From positions 1 to 38,397 of the forward strand of contig JBCDGZ010000071.1 in assembly GCA_038750655.1 (NCBI GenBank): a stretch of DNA of 38,397 nucleotides. Direction: 5' to 3'. The notes under the pieces are model-generated. The model saw nothing but the letters and a program-made list of their open reading frames with translations, was not told the DNA's origin and did no database searches. The DNA comes from JBCDGZ01 sp038750655 (GTDB lineage Bacteria; Bacteroidota; Bacteroidia; Chitinophagales; Saprospiraceae). The stretch's first letter is position 1; every line of letters starts with the position of its first letter. Below are positions 23,834 to 32,800 of this stretch, one piece after another. The translations under genes were made by a program, and so were the position numbers.

Positions 23834-25069
23834 TCATAACTTAATTAACTGCCTTCTTGTTCTCCCTATTTTACGGTTAAATAAAATATAGTAAAAGCCC
23901 GCTGGTAGACTAGTCAGGTCAATCACCTCCTCTCTCACAACACCCTGCATCACCATCTGTCCTAAATTATTCAAAATTTCATAGCTTACCTCTTGTTCTC
24001 CCAAGTTTTTTACAGTCAACAGATCAACAGTAGGATTTGGAAAGAGCAGTAAAGGAGACTGTGCAGGCACCACCGTGCTGGTCTGCAAGTCGACAACAAA
24101 CGTTTCTTCTAGCTCACATTGATTAGCATCCATTATCATTACCCGATAGGTTCCACTTGCTAAATCGCGTAGATTCCTAGTCTCTGCCCCGGTATTCCAT
24201 TCAAAGTGATAAGGGGGCGTACCTCCTTCGACGTTGAACGAAATGCTGCCATTCTCTTGATCGCCGGACTCCGATGTTACACGGACATTGGTAACCTGTA
24301 GCTGATCAGGCTCACGGATGGGGATATTTTCTAAAAAGATATTGCCCATTGCATCAGCGACGGTTACAGCATACTCACCGGGAGACAGATTTTGTTGATT
24401 AGAAACGGAGGAGCTATCTGCCCATTCAACCTGATAGGGCAAGTATCCACCTGAAATAGTTAGATTAATTTCCCCATCCCTTGCTCCATAACAGCTTATA
24501 TCAGAGGCAAGGATATAGAGGTCAAATTCCTGTCCAGTATCCTCAAACAGGGTAATCATACTGCCAAGTTCTGCCTCAAACGCTGCCAAGTTTTCTGCAT
24601 ATGTAAGGTCGGCGGTTATTTCGTAATCATCTGGACGAATGATTCTTATAGAAGGAAAGCCAAGGGGCGCAAAGACTTCTAGTGGGACTTGTAAGACTTC
24701 CTCATTTACCACAGGATAGCTTATATTATCAATCCAGTTCCCTAGCGTATTCCCCGCCTTGCCTTCCAAATCCTCCAGTGTTGTATTAGGGGCCCCTTCG
24801 TACAATAGGATTTGTACCTGCTGGGTCCCTTCAGGGCCATACTTGCCGTACAGTTCTTCCAGTAAATACTGACGATGAATGTCAAAGCTTATCTTTGACC
24901 AAGTGGCCATACACGCTAAAATAACTGGCTTCCCTTTATCTAGCTCTTCGTAAAGATGAAAATGATTTCCATTGACATCTATCACCTTAAAATCTGGTGC
25001 CGTACCAAGTTGAGCAGAAGTAGTGAATGATAAGAATATCGCTATAAATAGAGTTACGGATGTTTTCAT
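23834..25069 (-). CDS. Cysteine-less thioredoxin-fold / SprB-repeat T9SS protein
   Basis: The protein has 411 residues and a signal peptide (1-19). Residues about 22-170 resemble the TlpA/AhpC-TSA thioredoxin fold (APDFKVIDVNGNHFHLYEEL, GKPVILACMATW), but where the active site should read WCxxC it reads WSKIS (57-61), so both cysteines are serine; the cis-proline region GFPSIRII (137-144) is kept. Two SprB-like repeats follow, at about 193-255 (CYGARDGEINLTISGGYLPYQVEW) and 265-328 (GSISFNVEGGTPPYHFEW). The end is a type A T9SS sorting domain (LLFPNPTVDLLTVKN ... LPAGFYYILF). It is exported to the surface, probably as a binding protein without redox activity. The gene lies 18 bp downstream of a second secreted gene, likely co-transcribed. 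Confidence 0.85.
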   Translation of the reverse strand: MKTSVTLFIAIFLSFTTSAQLGTAPDFKVIDVNGNHFHLYEELDKGKPVILACMATWSKISFDIHRQYLLEELYGKYGPEGTQQVQILLYEGAPNTTLEDLEGKAGNTLGNWIDNISYPVVNEEVLQVPLEVFAPLGFPSIRIIRPDDYEITADLTYAENLAAFEAELGSMITLFEDTGQEFDLYILASDISCYGARDGEINLTISGGYLPYQVEWADSSSVSNQQNLSPGEYAVTVADAMGNIFLENIPIREPDQLQVTNVRVTSESGDQENGSISFNVEGGTPPYHFEWNTGAETRNLRDLASGTYRVMIMDANQCELEETFVVDLQTSTVVPAQSPLLLFPNPTVDLLTVKNLGEQEVSYEILNNLGQMVMQGVVREEVIDLTSLPAGFYYILFNRKIGRTRRQLIKL

Positions 25070-25087
25070 TGACTTTATTTGGGGACT

Positions 25088-26029
25088 TTAGTTAGTAAAT
25101 ACCTTAGCGCCTTTACGCTCTAGACTTAGGCGTGCATTATCACTATCAACAGATGGAGACGGATGGGCTTCCGTTAATATCAATAGGGCAGGATTTACCC
25201 AAGAAGTAGTTGCCGCATCTAAATCAATTAATAGGGCGTCTAGGCGCTCTGTAGTAAGGACGTTTTGAGGCCCAGCCAGGATGAATATTTTTGGAGAGGA
25301 AGAGAAATGAAGATTGCCAGGGGTATATTGATTGGCTGTATTATTCCCTCCCAAGTAAAAAACAGTAGGAAGAGTCGCCTTTATCTTGCCTAAGTCGCCA
25401 CTTACCGTATTGGCTCCTTTTAGATCAAAATGATGAAGTCGCGGATAGTTAAGTGAGTCGATCAGTCCCGTAGCGGTATTTTCGCCAGTAACGCCAATGT
25501 ATTTAATGGTTTGATCAAAATCTGCCAGGTCAAAGCTTATCGTATTGCCATCGACAACACGCAGTCTTTCTACCCTTTTGAGGCGATCTTCATTGAAATG
25601 ACCGTAGAAGTCACCCGTTTGAAAATCCAGATAGATAAGCGAGGTGGGTTTACTGGCAATATTCCCGTAGCACTGAATGCCCGCATTCATGGTCAGGGCT
25701 TGTATCCGGGGGGCAAATCCATACAATTGTTGAATATCAAAGGCAAAGCCACCGCCAATCACTATCGCCTCAATGTGCATTCCATTGAGTTCTTCCAGAC
25801 GAATTTTTCCAGAATAGGGGCTTGGATAAGTATGACTAATTTTTTGTGCAGAATTTGCCTCCGTTATCGTATCATCATCCCAGTAAATAATATAACCAGC
25901 ACCATTAAAGGTCTTTATTTCGATCTCGACGCGCTCTGCTTCTAGCATTTGGAACGCATTTGGACTTTTGGCATAAATAGTAACTGAAAATAAGAGTAGG
26001 ATACCCGTGAGTAAATTGACTTTAATCAT
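25088..26029 (-). CDS. Secreted protein, PKD-like start and LRR-like body, function unknown
   Basis: The protein has 313 residues with a signal peptide (about 1-20). After it, IIYWDDDTI ... KISHTYPSPYSGKIRLEEL (about 47-80) has the pattern of a short PKD-like domain (wDDGt ... HtY ... G). The rest has evenly spaced short strands with Leu/Ile and Asn (LIYLDFQTG, RLRVVDGNTISFDL, HHFDLKGANTVSG, FYLGGNNTAN), which suggests leucine-rich-like repeats. There is no T9SS tail. It ends 18 bp before the thioredoxin/SprB gene and is probably its operon partner. I do not recognise the family and assign no function. The base composition appears more AT-rich than that of the ATP synthase region. Confidence 0.65.
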   Translation of the reverse strand: MIKVNLLTGILLLFSVTIYAKSPNAFQMLEAERVEIEIKTFNGAGYIIYWDDDTITEANSAQKISHTYPSPYSGKIRLEELNGMHIEAIVIGGGFAFDIQQLYGFAPRIQALTMNAGIQCYGNIASKPTSLIYLDFQTGDFYGHFNEDRLKRVERLRVVDGNTISFDLADFDQTIKYIGVTGENTATGLIDSLNYPRLHHFDLKGANTVSGDLGKIKATLPTVFYLGGNNTANQYTPGNLHFSSSPKIFILAGPQNVLTTERLDALLIDLDAATTSWVNPALLILTEAHPSPSVDSDNARLSLERKGAKVFTN

Positions 26030-26243
26030 AATGAGTGGATGTTAATAAGCTTCTATACTTACTAGATCCTTCCAATTCTTATTCCGTAATATCAATTCGT
26101 ACATTTATTTATCATCTATCCACCAAAACAGTATTTTTTAACATCTTTCCTGGTATCACCTTAATAGTAGAAAAGCTAACGCTGCCCATTTTTACTAGTC
26201 GAAAAACTGCCACTTGATTTTATTCATCATTAAATCAGTGCGC

Positions 26244-26807
26244 ATGAAATTCTCCAAAAAGAAGGGCCGCCGGATGGACAATTCCATCAATGCCGGCTCG
26301 ATGGCAGACATTGCCTTTTTGTTACTCATCTTTTTTCTGGTTACTACTCAAATTTTGGAAGACAAGGGAATTCTGGTAAAACTCCCCCCTTATGCGGAGG
26401 TCCCTCCGGTGAACCCTCCTTCAAAAAATGTCCTAGCTGTGAAAGTGAACGCCGCTAATGAGTTGCTAGTGGAAGGCGAACGAGCGACGGTGGCTAGCCT
26501 GCGCGAAACAACACGCGAATTTGTCCTCAATCCCAGCAAACGAGATGACCTGCCCTCCAAGCCGACCAAGGCAGTCGTCTCCCTACAAAATGATAAGGGA
26601 ACGAATTATCAGACCTACATTGCAGTTTATAATGAATTGAAAGCTGCCTACAATGAGATTTGGGACATGCAGGCGATGGGGCGCTATAATCAGCCCTATG
26701 AGTCCCTGAGCAGTGCTGCTCAGCGGGGCATCAGAAAAGAGATTCCGTTGCTGATTTCAGAATCGGAGCCTACAGATTATGCTACTCCACAGGCCACAGA
26801 GCGATAG
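26244..26807 (+). CDS. ExbD/TolR-family biopolymer transport protein, without an ExbB neighbour
   Basis: Taking ATG 26244 (MKFSKKKGRRM) the protein has 187 residues; the earlier start at 26214 adds only ten residues. The N-terminus is basic. One transmembrane helix (about 20-36, SMADIAFLLLIFFLVTT) contains Asp22, the proton-path residue of the family. A periplasmic domain of about 145 residues follows. ExbD works with ExbB to harvest proton-motive force for TonB. No exbB or tonB gene is in this window, and both flanking genes run the other way. It could join an ExbB encoded elsewhere. Confidence 0.86.
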   Translation: MKFSKKKGRRMDNSINAGSMADIAFLLLIFFLVTTQILEDKGILVKLPPYAEVPPVNPPSKNVLAVKVNAANELLVEGERATVASLRETTREFVLNPSKRDDLPSKPTKAVVSLQNDKGTNYQTYIAVYNELKAAYNEIWDMQAMGRYNQPYESLSSAAQRGIRKEIPLLISESEPTDYATPQATER

Positions 26808-26857
26808 GCTAAACCGGGGGGTTCAGTTAATCTGTTGGTCCTCTCTGTCCAGGAAAA

Positions 26858-27511
26858 CTAAGCCGTCTTGGAAAGGGTAGGCTTACTATTGAAGGCTTGC
26901 GCATGCAGACTTTCGAACTGATAGCCAGCGGCAGTGAAATGCTCCAAGACTTGTGGTAAAACATACTGCAGCTTTTCCTGTGCTTTTAGGCTGTCGTGGA
27001 AAACGACAATCGAGCCCGGCTTCACCTTATCGGTCACATTCTTCAAGCATTGATCCTTGGACAGCTTCGGATCAAAATCACCACTTAGGACATCCCACAT
27101 GATGATCCGATAGTGCCGTTGCAGGAACTGCGCCTGTCGGGGCATCAAGCGACCGTAGGGTGGACGGAAGAGGTTGGAGTTCACCAAGTGTGCACAATGT
27201 CTGACATTGTGAAAGTAGGGAATATTGTCGGTGCCCCAGCCATTGAGGTGGTTGAACGTATGGTTACCCACAGAGTGGCCGGCGTCCAGGACTTGCTGAA
27301 AGACATCAGGATGACGTTGTACATTTTCACCAACACAAAAGAAGGTGGCTTTAGCTTCATAGGCTTTCAACTGATCCAGTACCCAAGGTGTTACTTGTGG
27401 GATGGGGCCATCGTCAAAAGTAAGATAGAGTACCTTTTCTTTAGCTGGAATTTTCCAAATAAAGTTAGGAAACAGATTCTGGATAAACTTTGGAGTTTTT
27501 ACTAGATACAT
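26858..27511 (-). CDS. Polysaccharide deacetylase (NodB-family)
   Basis: The protein has 217 residues with the full set of carbohydrate esterase family 4 motifs: TFDDGP (31-36, Asp33/Asp34), HTFNH (84-88, zinc-binding histidines), RPPYGR (116-121), WDVLSGDFD (139-147) and VFHDS (170-174). Such enzymes remove N- or O-acetyl groups from peptidoglycan, chitin-like or surface polysaccharides. No signal peptide is seen; the N-terminus (MYLVKTPKFIQNLFPNFIWKI) could be a membrane-surface helix. The gene is isolated. The small frame at its 5' end (27465-27653) is a shadow. Confidence 0.93.
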   Translation of the reverse strand: MYLVKTPKFIQNLFPNFIWKIPAKEKVLYLTFDDGPIPQVTPWVLDQLKAYEAKATFFCVGENVQRHPDVFQQVLDAGHSVGNHTFNHLNGWGTDNIPYFHNVRHCAHLVNSNLFRPPYGRLMPRQAQFLQRHYRIIMWDVLSGDFDPKLSKDQCLKNVTDKVKPGSIVVFHDSLKAQEKLQYVLPQVLEHFTAAGYQFESLHAQAFNSKPTLSKTA

Positions 27512-27955
27512 TTTTGGTCGTTATACTAAAACTATTTATTAATGATGCGAGGTAGGCATTCTTGAAAAGGCATCGACTTGTTTTAGCAAACTGTTCGGTA
27601 GGTAAACGATCAGTGTTTCTTAGCGATTTGGTCAGTCTCTGCGATATGTTCAAAAAATACGTGCAACCTCTTTTTATTTCTTTAACTTTGTCTTTCTATT
27701 TTGTTGAGTAAAAGGGTGTAGCACTTATGTGTGTAGGGGATTCTAACTCGTTGTTGTTCTTTATATTGGTGTAACGCTATATAAATCGAAAAAGCTGCCT
27801 CGTTACTAATATTTTTTTGAAAAAACAACATTTTTTTTATTCCCTTAATTCCTTCCGCTTTTTTGAAACTTTACAGCAGGAATTCGATGTTCATCTCAAC
27901 TATAAACCAGGCCCTGAATTCAACAAGCCATTTCGTATATAATTGATAGAAACTG
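27512..27955. other. 444-bp intergenic region upstream of gltX
   Basis: This is AT-rich non-coding DNA between the deacetylase and gltX, which are divergent. TAACTTTG at 27683-27690 is a perfect TAnnTTTG -7 match on the plus strand but has no good -33 element and would leave a leader of about 265 nt. A T-run facing an A-run near 27815-27835 could form a weak hairpin. A 19-codon frame (27887-27946) lies just before gltX; I do not call it a gene. I see no tRNA or known riboswitch here. Confidence 0.4.
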
Positions 27956-29497
27956 ATGAAAAATTTTCGAGTAAGATTTGCCCCTAGCCCCACCGGTGCC
28001 TTACACATCGGTGGCGTCCGGACTGCGCTTTACAACTACCTCCTGGCCCGCAAAATGGGCGGGACTTTTATTCTGCGTATCGAAGATACGGACCAGACCC
28101 GCTACATGCCTGGGGCAGAAGAATACATCATGGAAGCCCTGCGCTGGTGCGGCATCGAACCCGAAGAAGGCCCAGGGCTTGGAGGCGACCTCGGTCCCTA
28201 CCGCCAATCTGAGCGCAAAGATCTCTATGGCAAATACGCGCAGCAACTCGTAGACAATGGCCATGCCTACTATGCTTTTGATACGGCCGAGGAGCTGGAG
28301 GCCCTGCGGGAGCGATTGAAAGCAGCTGGCAACCATGCCCCCAAGTACGATGCCAGCACACGTCTGGTAATGAAAAACAGTTTGACGCTTTCGGAGGAGG
28401 AGGTGAAAAGCAGACTGGAAAGCGGTGAGCCCTTTACGATTCGACTCAAAGTAGTGCCCGGCCATACTGTTGTCGTCAAGGACCTGGTTCGTGGCGAGGT
28501 GAGCTTCCAAACGGATGAGCTAGACGATAAGATCATGCTAAAGAGCGATGGCATGCCGACCTACCACATGGCTAATATCGTAGATGACCACTTTATGAAA
28601 ATTTCCCACGTTATTCGGGGGGAGGAATGGCTGCCGAGCACGGCGCATCACGTTCTATTGTACCGCGCCTTGAATTGGGAAGCGACCATGCCGCAGTTTG
28701 CTCACCTTCCGCTGATTCTGAAGCCCACGGGGAAAGGCAAGCTGAGCAAGCGCGATGGTGATCGCCTTGGTATTCCGGTCTTCCCATTGTCTTGGAAAGG
28801 CGCGACGCCGGAGGATTCCTTCACCGGCTTTCGCGAATTTGGCTTTGACCCGCAGGCGGTGCTGAATTTTTTGGCCTTCCTGGGCTGGAACCCCGGTACC
28901 GAGCAAGAAATTTTTGCCCTCGATGAGCTGGCCGAAGCCTTCTCGATTGAGCGGATCGGCAAGTCCGGCGCTCGCTTTGACTTCGATAAAGCCCGCTGGT
29001 TCAATGAGCAATACATCATGGCTACCCCAGATGAGGAGCTGGCCCAGAAGCTGCGTCCTCTAGTCGATGAGCAGGGCTACAGCGTTAATGATGATTTCCT
29101 CACGGCCTTCTGCGGCTTGATGAAAGAGAGAGTCACCTTCCTGCCTGATTTTCTAGAAAAGGGCTACTATTTCTTCAAGCCTGTAGAAAGTTACGATGAT
29201 AAAAATATCCGCAAGCGCTGGAAGCCAGAGCGTCGCCCTCTTTTTGAGGTCCTGCAAGCGGCATTAGCTAGTGCGGAGGACTACTCCGCTGCCGGTGTCG
29301 AGCAGGTCGTCAAAGATTTTATGACGGCCAATGAGTTGAAGTTTGGCGATGTCCTGCCCATCCTGCGGATCACGCTGGCTGGAACGATGAAGGGACCATC
29401 TGTGTTTGATATGATGGCCCTGCTTGGCAAGGCCGAAGTCAATGATCGCCTCACAAAGGGGATGGACTACTGCGATCGGGCCAAACTGATCGCTTAA
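27956..29497 (+). CDS. gltX: Glutamyl-tRNA synthetase
   Basis: The protein has 513 residues, a normal class I GluRS length. It charges tRNA-Glu with glutamate in the cytoplasm. The HIGH-type motif is in PSPTGALHIGG (10-20, His17) and the KMSKS-type loop is KLSKR (262-266). Other family marks are RIEDTDQTRY and GLGGDLGPYRQSER. The C-terminal anticodon-binding part is present. A small gene for a charged protein follows 31 bp later on the same strand and may be co-transcribed. The upstream leader is long. Confidence 0.97.
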   Translation: MKNFRVRFAPSPTGALHIGGVRTALYNYLLARKMGGTFILRIEDTDQTRYMPGAEEYIMEALRWCGIEPEEGPGLGGDLGPYRQSERKDLYGKYAQQLVDNGHAYYAFDTAEELEALRERLKAAGNHAPKYDASTRLVMKNSLTLSEEEVKSRLESGEPFTIRLKVVPGHTVVVKDLVRGEVSFQTDELDDKIMLKSDGMPTYHMANIVDDHFMKISHVIRGEEWLPSTAHHVLLYRALNWEATMPQFAHLPLILKPTGKGKLSKRDGDRLGIPVFPLSWKGATPEDSFTGFREFGFDPQAVLNFLAFLGWNPGTEQEIFALDELAEAFSIERIGKSGARFDFDKARWFNEQYIMATPDEELAQKLRPLVDEQGYSVNDDFLTAFCGLMKERVTFLPDFLEKGYYFFKPVESYDDKNIRKRWKPERRPLFEVLQAALASAEDYSAAGVEQVVKDFMTANELKFGDVLPILRITLAGTMKGPSVFDMMALLGKAEVNDRLTKGMDYCDRAKLIA

Positions 29498-29528
29498 ACT
29501 ATTAATCACGTTATCAAGCCATCAAATT

Positions 29529-29720
29529 ATGTCAAAAAAGAAGGACAAAAAAGGCAAGCCCGCAGTTCACGATGATTTGAGCGGGTTCGACATCAAAATC
29601 AATGAATTTGGTGAAATTGTATCCAGTTTCGGGGTCGATAAAATCAACAGTTTTCTCAACGAAAATGTGGATGACAAGAAGCTCAGAGAGAAAAAAGAAA
29701 AAGAAAGCGAGGAGGAATAG
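29529..29720 (+). CDS. Small highly charged protein, function unknown
   Basis: The protein has 63 residues. The N-terminus is very basic (MSKKKDKKGKP), the middle (DLSGFDIKINEFGEIVSSFGVDKINSFLN) is hydrophobic/amphipathic, and the C-terminus is a run of Lys/Glu (KKLREKKEKESEEE). This looks like a real gene: a conserved-looking middle, an ATG start and a position 31 bp after gltX. The charge pattern suggests a nucleic-acid- or ribosome-associated protein, but that is a guess. Confidence 0.7.
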   Translation: MSKKKDKKGKPAVHDDLSGFDIKINEFGEIVSSFGVDKINSFLNENVDDKKLREKKEKESEEE

Positions 29721-29725
29721 GCAAG

Positions 29726-29752
29726 GGAATTAGAGATTAATTCCTAATTTTG
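29726..29752 (+). terminator. Possible terminator after the gltX unit
   Basis: GGAATTA (29726-29732) pairs with TAATTCC (29738-29744) around a 5-nt loop and is followed by TAATTTTG. The stem is AT-rich and the T-run short, so this is a weak terminator. The same TAATTTTG (29745-29752) also matches the -7 consensus TAnnTTTG and could be the promoter of the large gene downstream. Confidence 0.4.
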
Positions 29753-29796
29753 AGTCCCACACACCCTCAAAAGGTGATACACTTGTGCTTACGCCC

Positions 29797-29814
29797 TATT
29801 GTAAAACTACAATA
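29797..29814 (+). other. Small hairpin before the large adhesin gene
   Basis: TATTGTA (29797-29803) and TACAATA (29808-29814) are perfect 7-bp inverted arms with an AAAC loop, 20 bp upstream of ATG 29835. It would form a hairpin in the leader of the large T9SS gene or act as a protein-binding palindrome. Confidence 0.35.
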
Positions 29815-29834
29815 AACCGACTCTGTCTGCCTTG

Positions 29835-32800
29835 ATGAATCCCTGGGACTGTACGAACCGATTAATACGCTATCTCCTGCTTGGAGGGCTGTTTTGCCTG
29901 CATCATTCGATTCATGCGCAGGTACAATTTTCTTTTAATTATACCGGGCCTACTACACTCATTGCAGGTCCAGACTGCCGGGCTACCCTCGATTGGGGAG
30001 ACCCTAACACCCTTACTGCCAGCTGTATCGATAATAGCGGTGGAGCCTGCAGCATCCAGTCCTTAACGCTGCAAAGCATCAGTGGAGGGTACAATCTGGG
30101 CGATCTGGTTCCGGCAGGGGAGACTTTGGACATCAGCTATCTGGCTGTGAGTTCGATCATGGGGGCGGATAGTCTTTTTGTGTTTCAGTTGTCGGTAATC
30201 GATACGCTCGGTCCGGTGTTTTCTGCTGCTGATCTTACAGAGGAATGTGGAAATAATGATGATCAACTCCGATTGAATACCTGGATTTTGGATAGGGGAG
30301 GGGCTGTCCTGGTGGATACCTGTAATCGTGCGGACTGGCTGAATTTTGATTACCGGACGGTAGATGGCCAGAGTGGATTGGGCATTTCCTTTGACAGCTT
30401 GCATTTGTTTCCGGAGATTCTAGAAGGGGATTGTGATTGGGAGGTGAGCGTGAGCTTTCGGGCCGAAGACAACTGGGGAAATGTAGACATTAGTACGGCC
30501 GTCTTTCGGCTGGAAGATACGGAGCGGCCCTTGCTATTGGGGATTCCGGTGGATCAAGTGGCCGATTGCGATGGGGTCCCGCCCCCGCCGCAGATTGGTA
30601 CAGCCATCAGTGCGATTGACAATTGCGATACTTTACTTACGATCAGTTTTAGCGAAAGCAGCTCACAAAGCAATAATGGTACTTGTACAGATTATAACTA
30701 CAGTCTGACTCGTACATGGAGCGTTACTGATGATTGTGGCAATACGGCGACGGGCAGCCAAAACATCTCGGTCCTTGATTTGAGCCCCCCCGGCTTCACC
30801 GCCCCCGCCGACATTACCCTCAACTGCAACCAGAGCATTCTTCCCGAGGTCAGCGGCTGGCCCACGGCCATCAGCGATAACTGCGATGCCCAGCCCGATA
30901 CCCTCTTTTCCGATGTCTTCACCGCGGGTAATTGCACCAATAACTACAGCATCACTCGCGTCTGGACCATCCGTGATGCTTGCAGCAATACCTCTACTGC
31001 TCAAGTTCAGCAAATTACCGTGCGAGATACCAGCCGGCCGACTTTCGTTAATCCGGCGATAGATACAGAAGTATCCTGCGCTGATCCTGTGGCCAATGAG
31101 CAGGCTTTTCAGGATTGGCTGGCCAACCGAGGTGGGGCCACCGCAATCGATAACTGCTCGCCCAATAACCAACTCCGCTGGTACGCCGCTGTGCCGGGCA
31201 GTTACGTACTGAGTGATTCTCTAAGTATTCTCCCTCCCGGCACGCTCGATGCCCCCAACTGCCCCTCCACTGAGCCGATGATCTATCAGGAGGAAAGCGT
31301 TGATTTTATTGTTTATGATGAATGTGGAAATGCTCGCGTAAGCAGGGCAACTTTTCGAATAAAAGACGAGATACCTCCCGCATTTGACAATTGCCCGCAG
31401 GACAGCAGCATTACGGTAAATAATAGCAATTGCGAGTTAGCCTTTGAGTTGCCTTTGCCTCAGATTAGTGAAGCCTGTGATACCAGTGGTTTTTTGACCG
31501 TAGCTTATAGTATAGACGATGGAACGAGGGTACCGTTCGATTTATCCACAGCGCCCATCGCCATATTTAGTGCCGGTCAGCACCGCATCCGCTATTTTGC
31601 GACGGACTGTACGGGCAATGAAAGCGAGTGCAGTTATCAGCTGACTGTTGTAGACATTCTACCTCCCCAAATCACCTGCCCCGCAGATACCGTTCTCTTG
31701 CTTAGTGCCACTGACGATTGTGCAGTAGGAATAAATATCGACCTTCCACTTCCCGTACAAATCGAAGACAACTGTGGCTTTGCTTCTTTTGCCCAAACTC
31801 AGCCCTCCAGTGCGACCGAAGCAGCTTTGAGCTTTAGTTACAATACGACTTATGATGATTATATCGCAGACGATAAGCAGTTCCGCTTTATCGGTACGGC
31901 GGCTAATGCGGCGGGGAATTCAGTTGAATTGCTTATAACGATTGGAGGAGATATTGATGAGGTAGAAGAATATTTTTCACTCTACGATGAGGAAGGGCGT
32001 TTGCTGGGGACGACAGAGATCGGCCAACCAGATATTATCCTTAATCCTGGAGACTGCCAGGCCGATCCGCCACAGGCACCGCTTTTGGAGGCAAGGTTTA
32101 GCATCAATACGGCAGATTTTAATCGCTGGGCCGCCGACGGCGCCGTCGATTTTGAGCTTCGAGCCAACACCAGCTTCGCCACCCCTCCGCCGGGCAACCC
32201 CGGCGACGGCATCAGCCCCCTCTGCACTCCCTTCGCCCCCGGAACGACCGACGGCAGCACCGATGGCCTCAGCTTTGTCAACCTCAGCCTGAGTTATCAA
32301 CAAGTCTTACCAGCTTACTATATCGAAGGGGCAAGCCCCGCTCCCCTCACTCCAATGGTCCCCCCAGTTGTTGCGCCCAACCATACTTTCCTCCCCGGCA
32401 CCAGCACGGTACATTACATCGTCGAGGACCTGGAAGGCAATCGCGATACCTGCCGCTTTGATGTCACCGTCGAGGACCCGCTGCCACCAGAAGCCCTCTG
32501 CCAGCCCGCTACCATTTTTGTTCATCCCTCTGGGGCCATCCCCTACGTATTGACACCTGCCGAGGTCGATGGGGGAAGTAGCGATAATTGTAGGCTAGAT
32601 AGTTTATTCCTCAGTCAGGATACCTTCATTTGCGATCTGGCTAGAGGCACTTATGATATACAATTATATGCTGTAGATGAGACTGGTAACCTGGATAGTT
32701 GTACTGCTCAAGTGCGAGTAGAAGTAGCGCCTCCGGAACCGACCTTTTCTATTGGTCTTTGCGGAAATGATACGCTCTATCTTTTTGCCAATGCTCCGGC

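Noticed and set aside
26808..26857. Imperfect hairpin CTAAACC/GGTTCAG between the ExbD and deacetylase genes
   Set aside because: It has one mismatch, a short stem and no T-run; too weak to call a terminator.
27887..27946. 19-codon frame just before gltX, possible leader peptide
   Set aside because: It has no run of Glu codons, no hairpin attenuator after it and no sign of conservation; chance is the simplest explanation.
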